NCBI GenBank assembly: GCA_049975345.1
Contig: JBNGDP010000003.1
Location: 25,339 to 89,338, forward strand
Length of the DNA stretch: 64,000 nucleotides
Direction of reading: 5' to 3'
Origin: Oceanipulchritudo sp049975345
GTDB taxonomy: Bacteria > Verrucomicrobiota > Verrucomicrobiia > Opitutales > Oceanipulchritudinaceae
The position numbers and the translations under genes are program-made. Below, in pieces: positions 30,910 through 39,531 of the stretch (position 1 is its first letter; each line of letters starts with the position of its first letter). Below the pieces are notes generated by a model. The model saw only the letters and a program-made list of their open reading frames with translations. It had not been told where the DNA came from and searched no databases.

Positions 30910-33321
30910 TCACTGGACAAATTCATACCCGACAACGCTGAAAAACACCGCGTCCTGGGCGGCGAACTGGGACTTCGGCACCTGGAACTGGAGCAGGGAA
31001 CCGGTCCCCATCAGGGAATCCAGCATCGGCCAGGTGTGCGGGGATCCCTGCAGTTCGGCATCCCCGTGCAGTTCGTAGCGCCAGTCGCTTTGGGAAGGGA
31101 CTTCGATCTCCCAGTTGTCCCCGCTGCTGGAAAGCCGAACGGTATTCATCGCGGGCCCGGTCCCGGACCAGTCGAGGTACTCCACAGTCGATTCCGTATT
31201 GTCGACAACGATCTCCACGTCCTCGGCATACGTTTTCATCCGCAGGCGGCCGCTTCCCCAGGCCTGATGGACCACGGGGAATCCATACACCACCTCGTAA
31301 GCCTCCCAGGTGTCGAAATCCTCCTCCACACCGTTGCGCCAGACGCGCGGAACGATCCCGGCCAGGTTCAACGTGTAGCCGCCTTCCTCGGTCATTGGAT
31401 AGGTGCTCGTGCCGGTCCATTCCATCCGGATTGTATTGCCGTTGGAAGCCGTGTATTCCAGTTGGTCGGTGGCCGGTGAGGTCACCGCCAATCCGCCAAG
31501 GGTGCTCTTGAAGGCGGCAAAGGATCCGTGCTCCGCCTCGGTGCCCACTTCCATGACGAGGCCACCCAGTGCGGAGGCTGACCAGCTCCAGCGGTATTGC
31601 TGGTGGCCGGCGGCCCCGTCATTGTACAGGGTTTCACTCGTCGAGGGGTTTCCAAAGGGAATGATTCCAAAATAAACCCCATTGCCCATGTCGACCCAGA
31701 GCCGGTTCCCATCCCATTGGCGCGTCGCCTGCAGGGGAATGGCAAACCAGAGATTATTACTCGTATTGGGAGCCTTGATCACCCGCATCATGGTATTGGC
31801 AACCTGGCCAATCTGTTCGTAGGGATCCCGCCCGGCGGGGGTTGAAAAGCGTCCGGTGTTGCCGATCACCTGGATGGCTCCGTAGTCGCTGCCCTGGACC
31901 ACAAGACGGAGAAGGTTCTGCTCCGAAAACGTGCCGATACTGCCGTTCGGACGATAGGTGGAGATGCTGGAGAGCAGGTAGTTCTCATCCATGTATATGG
32001 TCTCGAACTCGTAGCGGAAACCGGTCTGGTGGTTCACCTCGGCGGTGGACTTGTTCGCCTTCCAGTAGTCGTAGCTACCGTCGCCCGACCAGGATCCGTA
32101 GTTGTCATGGTCGAGATGATAGAAGGGCTTGGCGCTCTTGATCTCCACCGGGAGGGGGAATTGCCGGTTGGCGATGTCGATCAGCACCTGCAGGGGCCGG
32201 TAGCTGGACCATGGATACCAGCCGTGCAGGTTGGGCCCGTCGGTGGAGGCCTTCGTTTCAATATCCGTCGGGGTGAAGGTGGGATGAAAACCATCGCCGG
32301 CAAAATAGATGTAGCTGTAGGGCCAGATCGCCCCCGCCCAGGGGAGATGCGGCTTCGTCTTGGCCCGCGTGTCCGCTCCCCCGGTAAAGCCGTCCAGGTA
32401 ATGCAGTGCCGTTTCCAGGACCATCCAGTCGAGGCCGGCCCGGGCCTGCAGCTTCACCTTGGCCTGGTAGCCGGGATCGGCCGGATCGTCCGGAGGGAAT
32501 TCGTACAGGGCAAGAATCGGCTGAAAGGTGTAGCCCCAGTAGTTGACGGAGTTCCACTCCACCCGTCCGGCATTGAATAGCGCCCGAACCCAGTTGTTCA
32601 TGTAATTCCGGTAGTAGGGGCGCGACATTCCCTTCGGATCCCCAACCTGCCAGTTGTGCTCGTAGGTCCCGAGGTCCACATCCGGCAGCTCGAAGGCCCA
32701 TTGCAGGCCGCACAGGCGCGCCATCCAGTTGAAGTTCTCCGAGTTGAACTCGGTCTGGGTGTAGATCGGGTCCATGTAGTTGTCCTCGCGGGTCAGGTAC
32801 TCCCAGTACTCAAAATCCCGCGCCTCGGCCTCCGTCGAGGCCTGCCAGGCCACCGTGCTCCCCGGGTACCGGTTCGGGTAATCCCGGAAGAGAAAGTAGG
32901 TCATGTTGTAGCCGGGACAACTGAAGGCCTTGTAGAAGGTGCCGGCATAAGGACTGAAATAGAGGGTGTTCGCCCCGTTGAAGTTCTGTCCCCAGACGTT
33001 GACCGTGCCCCCGTCCATGATCTCCTGCAGCTTGAGGTCCTTTTGCGCCCGGCTCAGGGCGGGATCGTTCTCCACCACCCAGGCGTTGCTCAGCAGCGCC
33101 GGCCAGTCCCGCTTGCCAGAGTCGGTATCCCCATACCCGGACGTGTTCGGGAAAATCCGCGCCTCCTGCAGCAGACGGATCCGGTTCTGCAGGTCGCTCT
33201 CCCACTCGGGGTCCGGATTCGTCAGGCCCTCCGGCGGAACGGATGTCTGGGCAAGGGAAACAAGCGGATACAGAATAAGCAGGCCGGCAATCAGCCTGGG
33301 CAGGGAACGATTGAATTTCAT
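30910..33321 (-). CDS. Large secreted protein, possibly a polysaccharide lyase-like enzyme
   Basis: 803 residues from the ATG at 33321, which begins a signal peptide (MKFNRSLPRLIAGLLILYPLVSLAQ). The first ~500 residues look all-helical and rich in aromatic residues (FNWMARLCGLQWAFELPD, YYRNYMNNWVRALFNAG, YWGYTFQPILALYEFP). The last ~250 are beta-rich. An alpha-toroid plus beta-sandwich is the architecture of several polysaccharide lyases. I did not recognise a family, and no catalytic residues can be named. It neighbours a sulfatase and a secreted SBBP-type protein, fitting a role in breaking down a sulfated polysaccharide. Confidence 0.5.
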   Translation of the reverse strand: MKFNRSLPRLIAGLLILYPLVSLAQTSVPPEGLTNPDPEWESDLQNRIRLLQEARIFPNTSGYGDTDSGKRDWPALLSNAWVVENDPALSRAQKDLKLQEIMDGGTVNVWGQNFNGANTLYFSPYAGTFYKAFSCPGYNMTYFLFRDYPNRYPGSTVAWQASTEAEARDFEYWEYLTREDNYMDPIYTQTEFNSENFNWMARLCGLQWAFELPDVDLGTYEHNWQVGDPKGMSRPYYRNYMNNWVRALFNAGRVEWNSVNYWGYTFQPILALYEFPPDDPADPGYQAKVKLQARAGLDWMVLETALHYLDGFTGGADTRAKTKPHLPWAGAIWPYSYIYFAGDGFHPTFTPTDIETKASTDGPNLHGWYPWSSYRPLQVLIDIANRQFPLPVEIKSAKPFYHLDHDNYGSWSGDGSYDYWKANKSTAEVNHQTGFRYEFETIYMDENYLLSSISTYRPNGSIGTFSEQNLLRLVVQGSDYGAIQVIGNTGRFSTPAGRDPYEQIGQVANTMMRVIKAPNTSNNLWFAIPLQATRQWDGNRLWVDMGNGVYFGIIPFGNPSTSETLYNDGAAGHQQYRWSWSASALGGLVMEVGTEAEHGSFAAFKSTLGGLAVTSPATDQLEYTASNGNTIRMEWTGTSTYPMTEEGGYTLNLAGIVPRVWRNGVEEDFDTWEAYEVVYGFPVVHQAWGSGRLRMKTYAEDVEIVVDNTESTVEYLDWSGTGPAMNTVRLSSSGDNWEIEVPSQSDWRYELHGDAELQGSPHTWPMLDSLMGTGSLLQFQVPKSQFAAQDAVFFSVVGYEFVQ

Positions 33322-33435
33322 GGGGACGACGGTATAAATGGGGGTTACGAAAACGCACCCTACCAAGAGGCACCCCCAAAGGTCAATGGCGGGATCAGGG
33401 CAGCTTCGGTCGAATTGCGCCAAAACTGGGGCCAA

Positions 33436-34776
33436 TTACGGCAATGGGAAGGAATCCCCGGTGGCCTCGATCCATTTCTCCAACTCTGCCTGCAGGCGCT
33501 CGCGTTCCGGCCAGTATCTTGAATTATGGGCGAGGTTGGCCTGCTCATAGGGATCCTCATTCAGATTGTAGAGCATCCAGGGCTGCCCTTCCAGGCAGGT
33601 GTACTTCCATCCGTCCCGGGTCACCACGCCCCGCCAGGGACGGTCGATGGAATACCCGTGGCAGGTGGGAATCACCCCCTGGAGGAAACCGGAATCACAA
33701 TCGGGCGGCAGCGGCTTGTCCTTGATGCGCAGGCCGCTGAAGTCCTTCCCCTGCATCGCATCCGGCACCTCCACCCCGCAGAGCCCTAGGGTTGTGGCCG
33801 TGATGTCGGCCATGTTGACCGGGTAGTCGTTCTTCCCATTTTTGTAGTGATAAAACGGTGGACCACCGCCGATAACGAGGGGGATCTGGATTGACTCCTC
33901 CCACGGCGAGTTCTTGCCGAACTGCCCGTGCGACCCGTGCATGTCCCCATGGTCGCTGAAGAAGAGGATGTGCGTGTCCTCGGCCATCCCCAGGCGCTCC
34001 AACGCCTCGCGGATGCGGCCGAAGTTCCAGTCGAGGTTCTCGATCATGGCGTAGTACCCGGCCAGCTGCTTGCGGGCACGCTCGATGACATGGGGAATTT
34101 CGGGAACATTTTTCCGAAGCTCGATCTCCCTTGGTGTATGCATCCGCATCCATTCCTCCGGGGCGATGTAGGGGTCATGCGGCGGCTGTACGGAAAGAAC
34201 GGCGAAGAAAGGGGTCAGCCCTTGGATTTTGGCATTTTCCCCGGCGCGCCGGTCCAGGTAGTCGATGAGGAGATCGGTCAACTCGTCCGTCTCATACCCG
34301 GGCAGTTTGTAATGGACGGCGCTCTCCCCTTTTCCTCCATGGACCCAGCAGTCGTACTGGCTGTTGTTGTTATCGTACCCCAACCACTCGTCGAAGCCGC
34401 CACGGCGGTCCGGATCCGTGATAAAAAAGGCCGCCCGTCCGTTTTTTTCCTCGAATCCCCCCACATGCCACTTGCCGAAATAGGCGGTATGATACCCGGC
34501 ATCCTTCAGCTCATGGGCCACCGTGCGCTGGTCCGCGGGGAGCGGATGCTCATGCCCGGGAACACACTTGTGCGGATACATGCCGCTCAGGAGCGACCCG
34601 CGGGCCGGGCAGCACAAGGGAAAGCCGGAAATGGCGCGGCTGCAGACCGCCCCCTCCGAGGCGAAGCGGTCAAGGTTCGGCGTGTGGAGGTTCGGATCGC
34701 CGGCATATCCGGTGGCCTGGGCGCGGTGCTGGTCGCCGAAAATCCAGATGACATTGGGGCGTTTGGCTGCGTTCAT
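33436..34776 (-). CDS. Sulfatase (type I, Cys-type formylglycine site)
   Basis: 446 residues. RPNVIWIFGDQHRAQATG at the start holds the metal-binding Asp. LCCPARGSLLSG carries the C-x-P-x-R signature with Cys55 as the residue converted to formylglycine. HILFFSDHGDMHGSHGQFGK is the second metal-binding block. The enzyme hydrolyses a sulfate ester, probably on a carbohydrate. No signal peptide is visible, so it may be cytoplasmic or exported by another route. It needs a maturation enzyme that is not in this window. Ten nucleotides upstream lies an FAD-oxidoreductase gene, likely in the same operon. Confidence 0.93.
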   Translation of the reverse strand: MNAAKRPNVIWIFGDQHRAQATGYAGDPNLHTPNLDRFASEGAVCSRAISGFPLCCPARGSLLSGMYPHKCVPGHEHPLPADQRTVAHELKDAGYHTAYFGKWHVGGFEEKNGRAAFFITDPDRRGGFDEWLGYDNNNSQYDCWVHGGKGESAVHYKLPGYETDELTDLLIDYLDRRAGENAKIQGLTPFFAVLSVQPPHDPYIAPEEWMRMHTPREIELRKNVPEIPHVIERARKQLAGYYAMIENLDWNFGRIREALERLGMAEDTHILFFSDHGDMHGSHGQFGKNSPWEESIQIPLVIGGGPPFYHYKNGKNDYPVNMADITATTLGLCGVEVPDAMQGKDFSGLRIKDKPLPPDCDSGFLQGVIPTCHGYSIDRPWRGVVTRDGWKYTCLEGQPWMLYNLNEDPYEQANLAHNSRYWPERERLQAELEKWIEATGDSFPLP

Positions 34777-34785
34777 GCAGGCAGG

Positions 34786-36366
34786 CTAAAGGGCCACACC
34801 GCTTTTACGCAAGATTTCCTGCAGGTTTTGGATATCCGTTTCCTGCACCGGACGGTCCGTCGCCAGCGCCTGCGCGGCCGCCCGGCCGGCCGCCTCCCCC
34901 AGTCCCATCCAGGTGCTCTCCAGCCGGATGGAGCAGTAGGCGACATGGGTGGCCGAGACGCATCCCGGCACAATCAGGTTTTCCGCGTCCTCCTCCGTTG
35001 GAAGAAGGCAACGGAACGGAACGGCGTAGGGCTCGGTGACCTCATGCCAGATACGGCCCTCGTTGCGAAAACGGCGGGCGTCGAGGGCCAGGCGCTCGAC
35101 ATGGTGGCAGTCGATCCAATGCGAGTTCCAGAGAATGTTGTCCGGCTTGGACCGGTGCTCCAGGACGTCGTGCTGGGTAAGGACGTACTTCCCCTTCATC
35201 CGCCGGGTCTCCCGGATATAGGGCTGGTAGGGCCAGTGGTTGTTTTCGATGAATTCGTCGGGCGGGAGCCCCCACCGGGACGCCTCCTCGCGCAGGGATA
35301 CCGGAATTCCGCGGGAATGGGAAAGGAAATAGAGGAGTCCCGCGTTGTGGTTGTAGTGGTCCTCCAGTACACCCTTGCGGACCTCGGGGGATCCGTCCGG
35401 ATAGGCGAACTGCCCCCCGAGGTGCCCGAGGGAAAGGATGGAGGCCTGGACGTTGTTCAGCTCCCACTTCTCCCCGGGGGTGACCCTTGTGAAGCCGTCC
35501 GCGGAGGGGGCATACATTCCGGAGGGATGGTTGAGAAACCCGAGGATCTGGTTCAACCGGGTCTCCGGGTTCCGTTTCAGAAAACGGGTCAGCAATTCAA
35601 AGCGTTCCTCCCGGTATCCGTCCGGACGGGGAAAGGGAATCCTGTCGGGCGACCGGGTAACGGTTATCCTGTAGTGGTAATTCATTACTTTTCCGTCACC
35701 GGCTCCCCGTTCCAGCCGGTCCGGATCGACCGGCGTCACCCCGTCGATGTAGTTACCCCTTGAATCCAGGAGGTCGATCTCCCAGACCTTGTCGAAATTC
35801 AGCCCGTGCCCCTTGGTGTTGCGCACCTCCTCAATGCGGTCGACGAAGCGGATGCCGGCATAGGATTCCTTGTAGGCCTCCACCGGCTCGCGGCCGACGG
35901 CATAGGGAACGCCGGCCATGGCCATCAGGTCTCCCTCGTAGCTGGCGTCAATGAAGAGGGAGGCCTCAATCAAGCTGCCGTCCCCGAGTTGAAGGGTACG
36001 GATGCGTCCATCCTCCTTTCGCACGGCCTCCAGCCGCGCGTTCCTGAGCACTTCAAGACCGGCGGACGCGATCAGGTCCTCATAGGCCTGCATGGCGACA
36101 TGCGGTTCCCATCGGTGCAGGGGCGCGTCCGCGCCGTAGTGCTTCCCGATCCGCCGCAGGAAACGGATCATCCAACCGCCGAAGGTGACCGGCAGCATGT
36201 GTTCGCACTCGGTCGTGCAGATCCCGCTGGTCAGGTGGCCGCCGATGAACGGGGAGGGTTCCACCAGGAGGACCCGCGCGCCGGTCTCGGAAGCGCAACA
36301 GGCGGCGGAAATCCCGCAGGGAGTGGCCCCGTAGACAAGAATGTCAGCATGTTGGTTATATGGCAT
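34786..36366 (-). CDS. FAD-dependent oxidoreductase (FAD_oxidored / xanthan-lyase-associated type)
   Basis: 526 residues from the ATG at 36366, preceding the Rossmann motif ADILVYGATPCGISAACCASETGARVLLVE (G-x-x-x-x-G-I-x-A-A key residues). GGHLTSGICTTE and SLFIDASYEGDLMAMAGVPYAVGRE are typical of the PF12831-like family often found beside glycoside hydrolases and sulfatases in PVC and Bacteroidetes genomes. The C-terminal SATHVAYCSIRLESTWMGLGEAAGRAAAQAL is the closing FAD block. Substrate is unknown, perhaps a released sugar. It is upstream of and probably co-transcribed with the sulfatase gene. Confidence 0.88.
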   Translation of the reverse strand: MPYNQHADILVYGATPCGISAACCASETGARVLLVEPSPFIGGHLTSGICTTECEHMLPVTFGGWMIRFLRRIGKHYGADAPLHRWEPHVAMQAYEDLIASAGLEVLRNARLEAVRKEDGRIRTLQLGDGSLIEASLFIDASYEGDLMAMAGVPYAVGREPVEAYKESYAGIRFVDRIEEVRNTKGHGLNFDKVWEIDLLDSRGNYIDGVTPVDPDRLERGAGDGKVMNYHYRITVTRSPDRIPFPRPDGYREERFELLTRFLKRNPETRLNQILGFLNHPSGMYAPSADGFTRVTPGEKWELNNVQASILSLGHLGGQFAYPDGSPEVRKGVLEDHYNHNAGLLYFLSHSRGIPVSLREEASRWGLPPDEFIENNHWPYQPYIRETRRMKGKYVLTQHDVLEHRSKPDNILWNSHWIDCHHVERLALDARRFRNEGRIWHEVTEPYAVPFRCLLPTEEDAENLIVPGCVSATHVAYCSIRLESTWMGLGEAAGRAAAQALATDRPVQETDIQNLQEILRKSGVAL

Positions 36367-36499
36367 CGTCCAGAAAACTTCTGTTCTCCCCGAAAGGTGC
36401 CAGGAAATTCGAGGCGCCAGCCCGGCGGACAAGGTTTAACCAATAACGCCCATTTGATTCCGTTTTCCGGTTCATGCTAATCTGTAACCTGGGGATCAT

Positions 36500-37561
36500 T
36501 CAATCAGGGGTAATTTCCACCAGCGCCTTCAGCAAGCCGTTACGGTATCCGGCCGTGTCGGCAAAGGCCTGCGGGGCCTGGTCCAGTGGATACACATGCG
36601 TCACCATCTCATCAAGGGGCAGCGCGGGCGGATTCCCGACGGCAAGGGATGTGGCCCGGGGATAGGTGTGCTTCATGCGGCGGGCCATCCGGATGGTCAG
36701 CCCCTTGCGCCGCGCCTCGGAATGGCACATCGTGAAACGGTCGTCATTTGGTATTCCCACGATCACTACACGCCCGCCCGGGCGGGCCATCTCGACCGAC
36801 TGCTGCACCGAATGATCCGACCAGGCCGCCTCGATGGCCACGTCGACGCCCCGACCCCGGGTCTCTTCGCGGATGATCTCAACGGCCTCGTTGCCGTGGA
36901 CCCGGTGCGCCGCGATCCCCCACTCCGCGGCAAAGCGCACCCGCCATTCCAGCAGATCGAACGCCCGGACAAGGGAAGCGCCGGAAAGAAGGGCCAGGCG
37001 TGCAATCAGGATCCCGATCGGACCACAGCCGATCACCGCCACCGTGTCCCCCACGCGAATGCGTCCCAGGTCCGCCGCATGCAGGCTTACCCCAAGGGGT
37101 TCCAAGAGGGCGGCCGTCGCATTGCTCATCGATTCCGGTACAGGGTGGCAATTGCGCGCCGGTAGGCGCATTCGCTGGCAAAGCGCGCCATCCGTGGGCG
37201 GCACCCCGTGAAAATAATGATGCGGACAGAGGTTCGGGTTCCCCTCCCTGCACTGCTCGCACTCCCCGCAGGCCACGTGCGGATCCACCGCCACCCGCAT
37301 CCCCTGCGCAAGAACCTTTCCCGACTCGCCGCAGGCCCCCTGGCCCGTTGCAAGGATCCGGCCGCTGAACTCGTGTCCCTGGATCAGCGGCTTTTCCACC
37401 CTCAGCCCGCCGATCCGCCCGGTCTCGTACATGTGCAGGTCGGATCCGCAAATGCCCACGCTCAACACCTCAATCAGGACTTCTCCGGGCTCGGGCAATC
37501 CCGGGTCCGGCACCTCCGCGAGGGAAATCTCCTTCGCGGCTGTTAGCCTTGCAGCCTTCAT
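36500..37561 (-). CDS. Zinc-dependent alcohol dehydrogenase (sorbitol dehydrogenase type)
   Basis: 353 residues of the medium-chain family. Catalytic zinc ligands are Cys38 (GICGSD), His63 and Glu64 (GHEFSG). The structural zinc cysteines are Cys98, Cys101, Cys104 and Cys112. The NAD site is VIGCGPIGILIARLAL. The family oxidises sugar alcohols or sugars (sorbitol, L-threonine, L-fuconate-like substrates). Given the sulfatase neighbours, a released monosaccharide is a reasonable substrate. It is divergent from the sulfatase gene at 37689 across a 127-nt gap in which no clear promoter pair was seen. Confidence 0.92.
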   Translation of the reverse strand: MKAARLTAAKEISLAEVPDPGLPEPGEVLIEVLSVGICGSDLHMYETGRIGGLRVEKPLIQGHEFSGRILATGQGACGESGKVLAQGMRVAVDPHVACGECEQCREGNPNLCPHHYFHGVPPTDGALCQRMRLPARNCHPVPESMSNATAALLEPLGVSLHAADLGRIRVGDTVAVIGCGPIGILIARLALLSGASLVRAFDLLEWRVRFAAEWGIAAHRVHGNEAVEIIREETRGRGVDVAIEAAWSDHSVQQSVEMARPGGRVVIVGIPNDDRFTMCHSEARRKGLTIRMARRMKHTYPRATSLAVGNPPALPLDEMVTHVYPLDQAPQAFADTAGYRNGLLKALVEITPD

Positions 37562-37688
37562 TCCGTCCTGAATCTGGGCGCTACTGGAAAGGGTCTCAAG
37601 TCAGAAAGCCGGACTTGTGAAAAATGCCCCATCCGTGTCGCATTCCGGCATGGCATAAATGAGAAAATTCTTTCACCATAGGCTCATT

Positions 37689-39122
37689 ATGAGTAGTACA
37701 CCCAATCTCCTCTTCCTGTTCACGGACGAGCAGCGGTATGACACGCTGCCGCACGCGCAGGACCGGCCGGGGGCCTTCCCACCCGGGAGCCTGCGGATGC
37801 CGAACCTGGAGCGGTTGGGGGAATCGGCCTGCGTCTTTGAGGAGGCCTACTGCACACAACCGGTCTGCACGCCCTCGCGGGGAAGCATCCTGACGGGGCT
37901 GTGGCCGCGCACCCACGGGGCCTACGACAACAACATTCCCCTCCACCCGGGGGCGCGCACCCTGCCGGAGTGCCTTCCGGCGGAGATGGCGGACCGGTAC
38001 AAGACCGCCTACCATGGGAAGTGGCACCTTGGGAACGAGATCTTCGCCCAGCACGGGTTCACGGAATGGGCGGGCATCGAGGACCAGTACGCGCAATTCT
38101 ACTCTCCCGGGCGCGACCCGGAGGCCAAGTGCCACTACAACCAATGGCTGCGTAAACACGGCTTCAAGCCCGACATGCGGAACGGCAACTTCTCCCGCGG
38201 GCAGGCCTGCTCCCTGCCGGAACCCTTCACCAAGCCCGCCTTCCTTGCGGAGACCGCCTGCGAATTCCTTGAGCGGAACCGGACGTCACCATTCATCCAC
38301 TACATCAACTTCCTCGAGCCGCACATGCCCTTCTTTGGCCCGTTGACCGGCCTGTACGAGCCGGAGGCGGCGCCCCTGCCCCCGAATCTTCACGACCGGC
38401 CCGGGGAGGACATGCCGGTGTGGCGCGAAAAGGCGGAGCGCATCGCCCGGGAGGGTTTTGAATGGTACGATCTTTCCAGGGAGACCGGCTGGCGGCGGAT
38501 GATGGCCGCCTACATGGGGCTGAACACCCTGATCGACAAGTACACCGGGATCCTCCTCGACAAGCTGGAGGAACTGGGCCTGGCCGATAACACAATCGTC
38601 GTCTTCACCTCCGATCATGGCGAGATGATGGGAAGCCACGGGTTGGTCGGAAAGCAGTGCATGTACCAGGAGTCGATCCGCGTGCCCCTGATGATCCGGC
38701 TTCCCGGGCAGACGGAGCCGGTGCGCGTCCGGGGACCGGTGAGCCAGGTCGACCTGGTGCCGACCCTGCTGGAGCTGATGGGGGCCCCGGTTCCCGGTCA
38801 CCTGCAGGGACAGTCGCGGGCCGGCCTGCTGCAGGAGGGTAAAGAGGCCCGACTGGAGGAGGACGTTGTCGTCACCTGGAACACTTCCTGTGAGTACAAC
38901 TGGGAAAACCCGCGGAACGCCGGCGAAGTCGCCACCATGGAGGATGTCCGCACCCTGGTCACGCCGGATGGCTGGCGCTTCAGCCACTATCCGGAATCCG
39001 GCAACCACGAGTTGTTCAACCTGCGCGAGGATCCCCTGGAAAGGCGCAACCTCGCGAAGGAGGGCGCCTGTTTGGAAATCGTCCGGGAATTGTCTTCGCG
39101 CCTGGCTGCGTTCAAGTGGTAG
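37689..39122 (+). CDS. Sulfatase (type I, Cys-type)
   Basis: 477 residues from the ATG at 37689. A start at 37659 would add ten residues and has no ribosome site. TPNLLFLFTDEQRYDTL holds the first metal ligands. QPVCTPSRGSILTG gives the perfect C-T-P-S-R signature (Cys60). IVVFTSDHGEMMGSHGLVGKQCMYQESIRVPL is the conserved C-terminal metal block (key residues S-D-H-G-x-M-x-G-x-H). It belongs to a run of plus-strand genes, sulfatase, small lipoprotein-like gene, sulfatase and decayed sulfatase, that may form one transcription unit. Confidence 0.94.
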   Translation: MSSTPNLLFLFTDEQRYDTLPHAQDRPGAFPPGSLRMPNLERLGESACVFEEAYCTQPVCTPSRGSILTGLWPRTHGAYDNNIPLHPGARTLPECLPAEMADRYKTAYHGKWHLGNEIFAQHGFTEWAGIEDQYAQFYSPGRDPEAKCHYNQWLRKHGFKPDMRNGNFSRGQACSLPEPFTKPAFLAETACEFLERNRTSPFIHYINFLEPHMPFFGPLTGLYEPEAAPLPPNLHDRPGEDMPVWREKAERIAREGFEWYDLSRETGWRRMMAAYMGLNTLIDKYTGILLDKLEELGLADNTIVVFTSDHGEMMGSHGLVGKQCMYQESIRVPLMIRLPGQTEPVRVRGPVSQVDLVPTLLELMGAPVPGHLQGQSRAGLLQEGKEARLEEDVVVTWNTSCEYNWENPRNAGEVATMEDVRTLVTPDGWRFSHYPESGNHELFNLREDPLERRNLAKEGACLEIVRELSSRLAAFKW

Positions 39123-39132
39123 ATTCCGAATC

Positions 39133-39531
39133 ATGAGCTTCCGGTGGCACTCTCTCGCATGTATTCTGCTTGCCTGCCTGGCGGCGGAAGCCACCGGCTG
39201 GACAACGCTCGTTCCCGTCGAGGCGGCCGGGCGCGAGGGCATCGCCCATTTCTGGAAACCGGCGGATGCGGATTCGTTGAAAGCCCTTTTCCTCTGCAAG
39301 GATAATTTCGCGGAGGAGGAACTGGTCCGCGATCCGCAACTGCGCGAATTTCTCGGCGGCCCGGCCACACGGACGGGACCCTCCGAATTCACCATCGATC
39401 ACGAACTGGCTGGAAAGCCCGGATACGGGAGAAAGTTGCGAATTCTCGCCGTCCAGACGGGTGATGACACATGGCGCCACAGCGAACGCCTTGCCGAAGC
39501 TACCATCCCGCAAACAAAGAAAGTCCAATGA
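39133..39531 (+). CDS. Small secreted or lipoprotein-like hypothetical protein
   Basis: 132 residues, 10 nt after the sulfatase stop and overlapping the next sulfatase start by 4 nt (ATGA). The N-terminus MSFRWHSLACILLACLAAE has a hydrophobic core and a lipobox-like LLAC, so it may be a lipoprotein. The rest has no recognised domain. HFWKPADADSLKALFLCKDNFAEEELV is the most structured stretch (described by its residues only). Tight coupling to two sulfatases suggests a role in the same process. Confidence 0.6.
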   Translation: MSFRWHSLACILLACLAAEATGWTTLVPVEAAGREGIAHFWKPADADSLKALFLCKDNFAEEELVRDPQLREFLGGPATRTGPSEFTIDHELAGKPGYGRKLRILAVQTGDDTWRHSERLAEATIPQTKKVQ

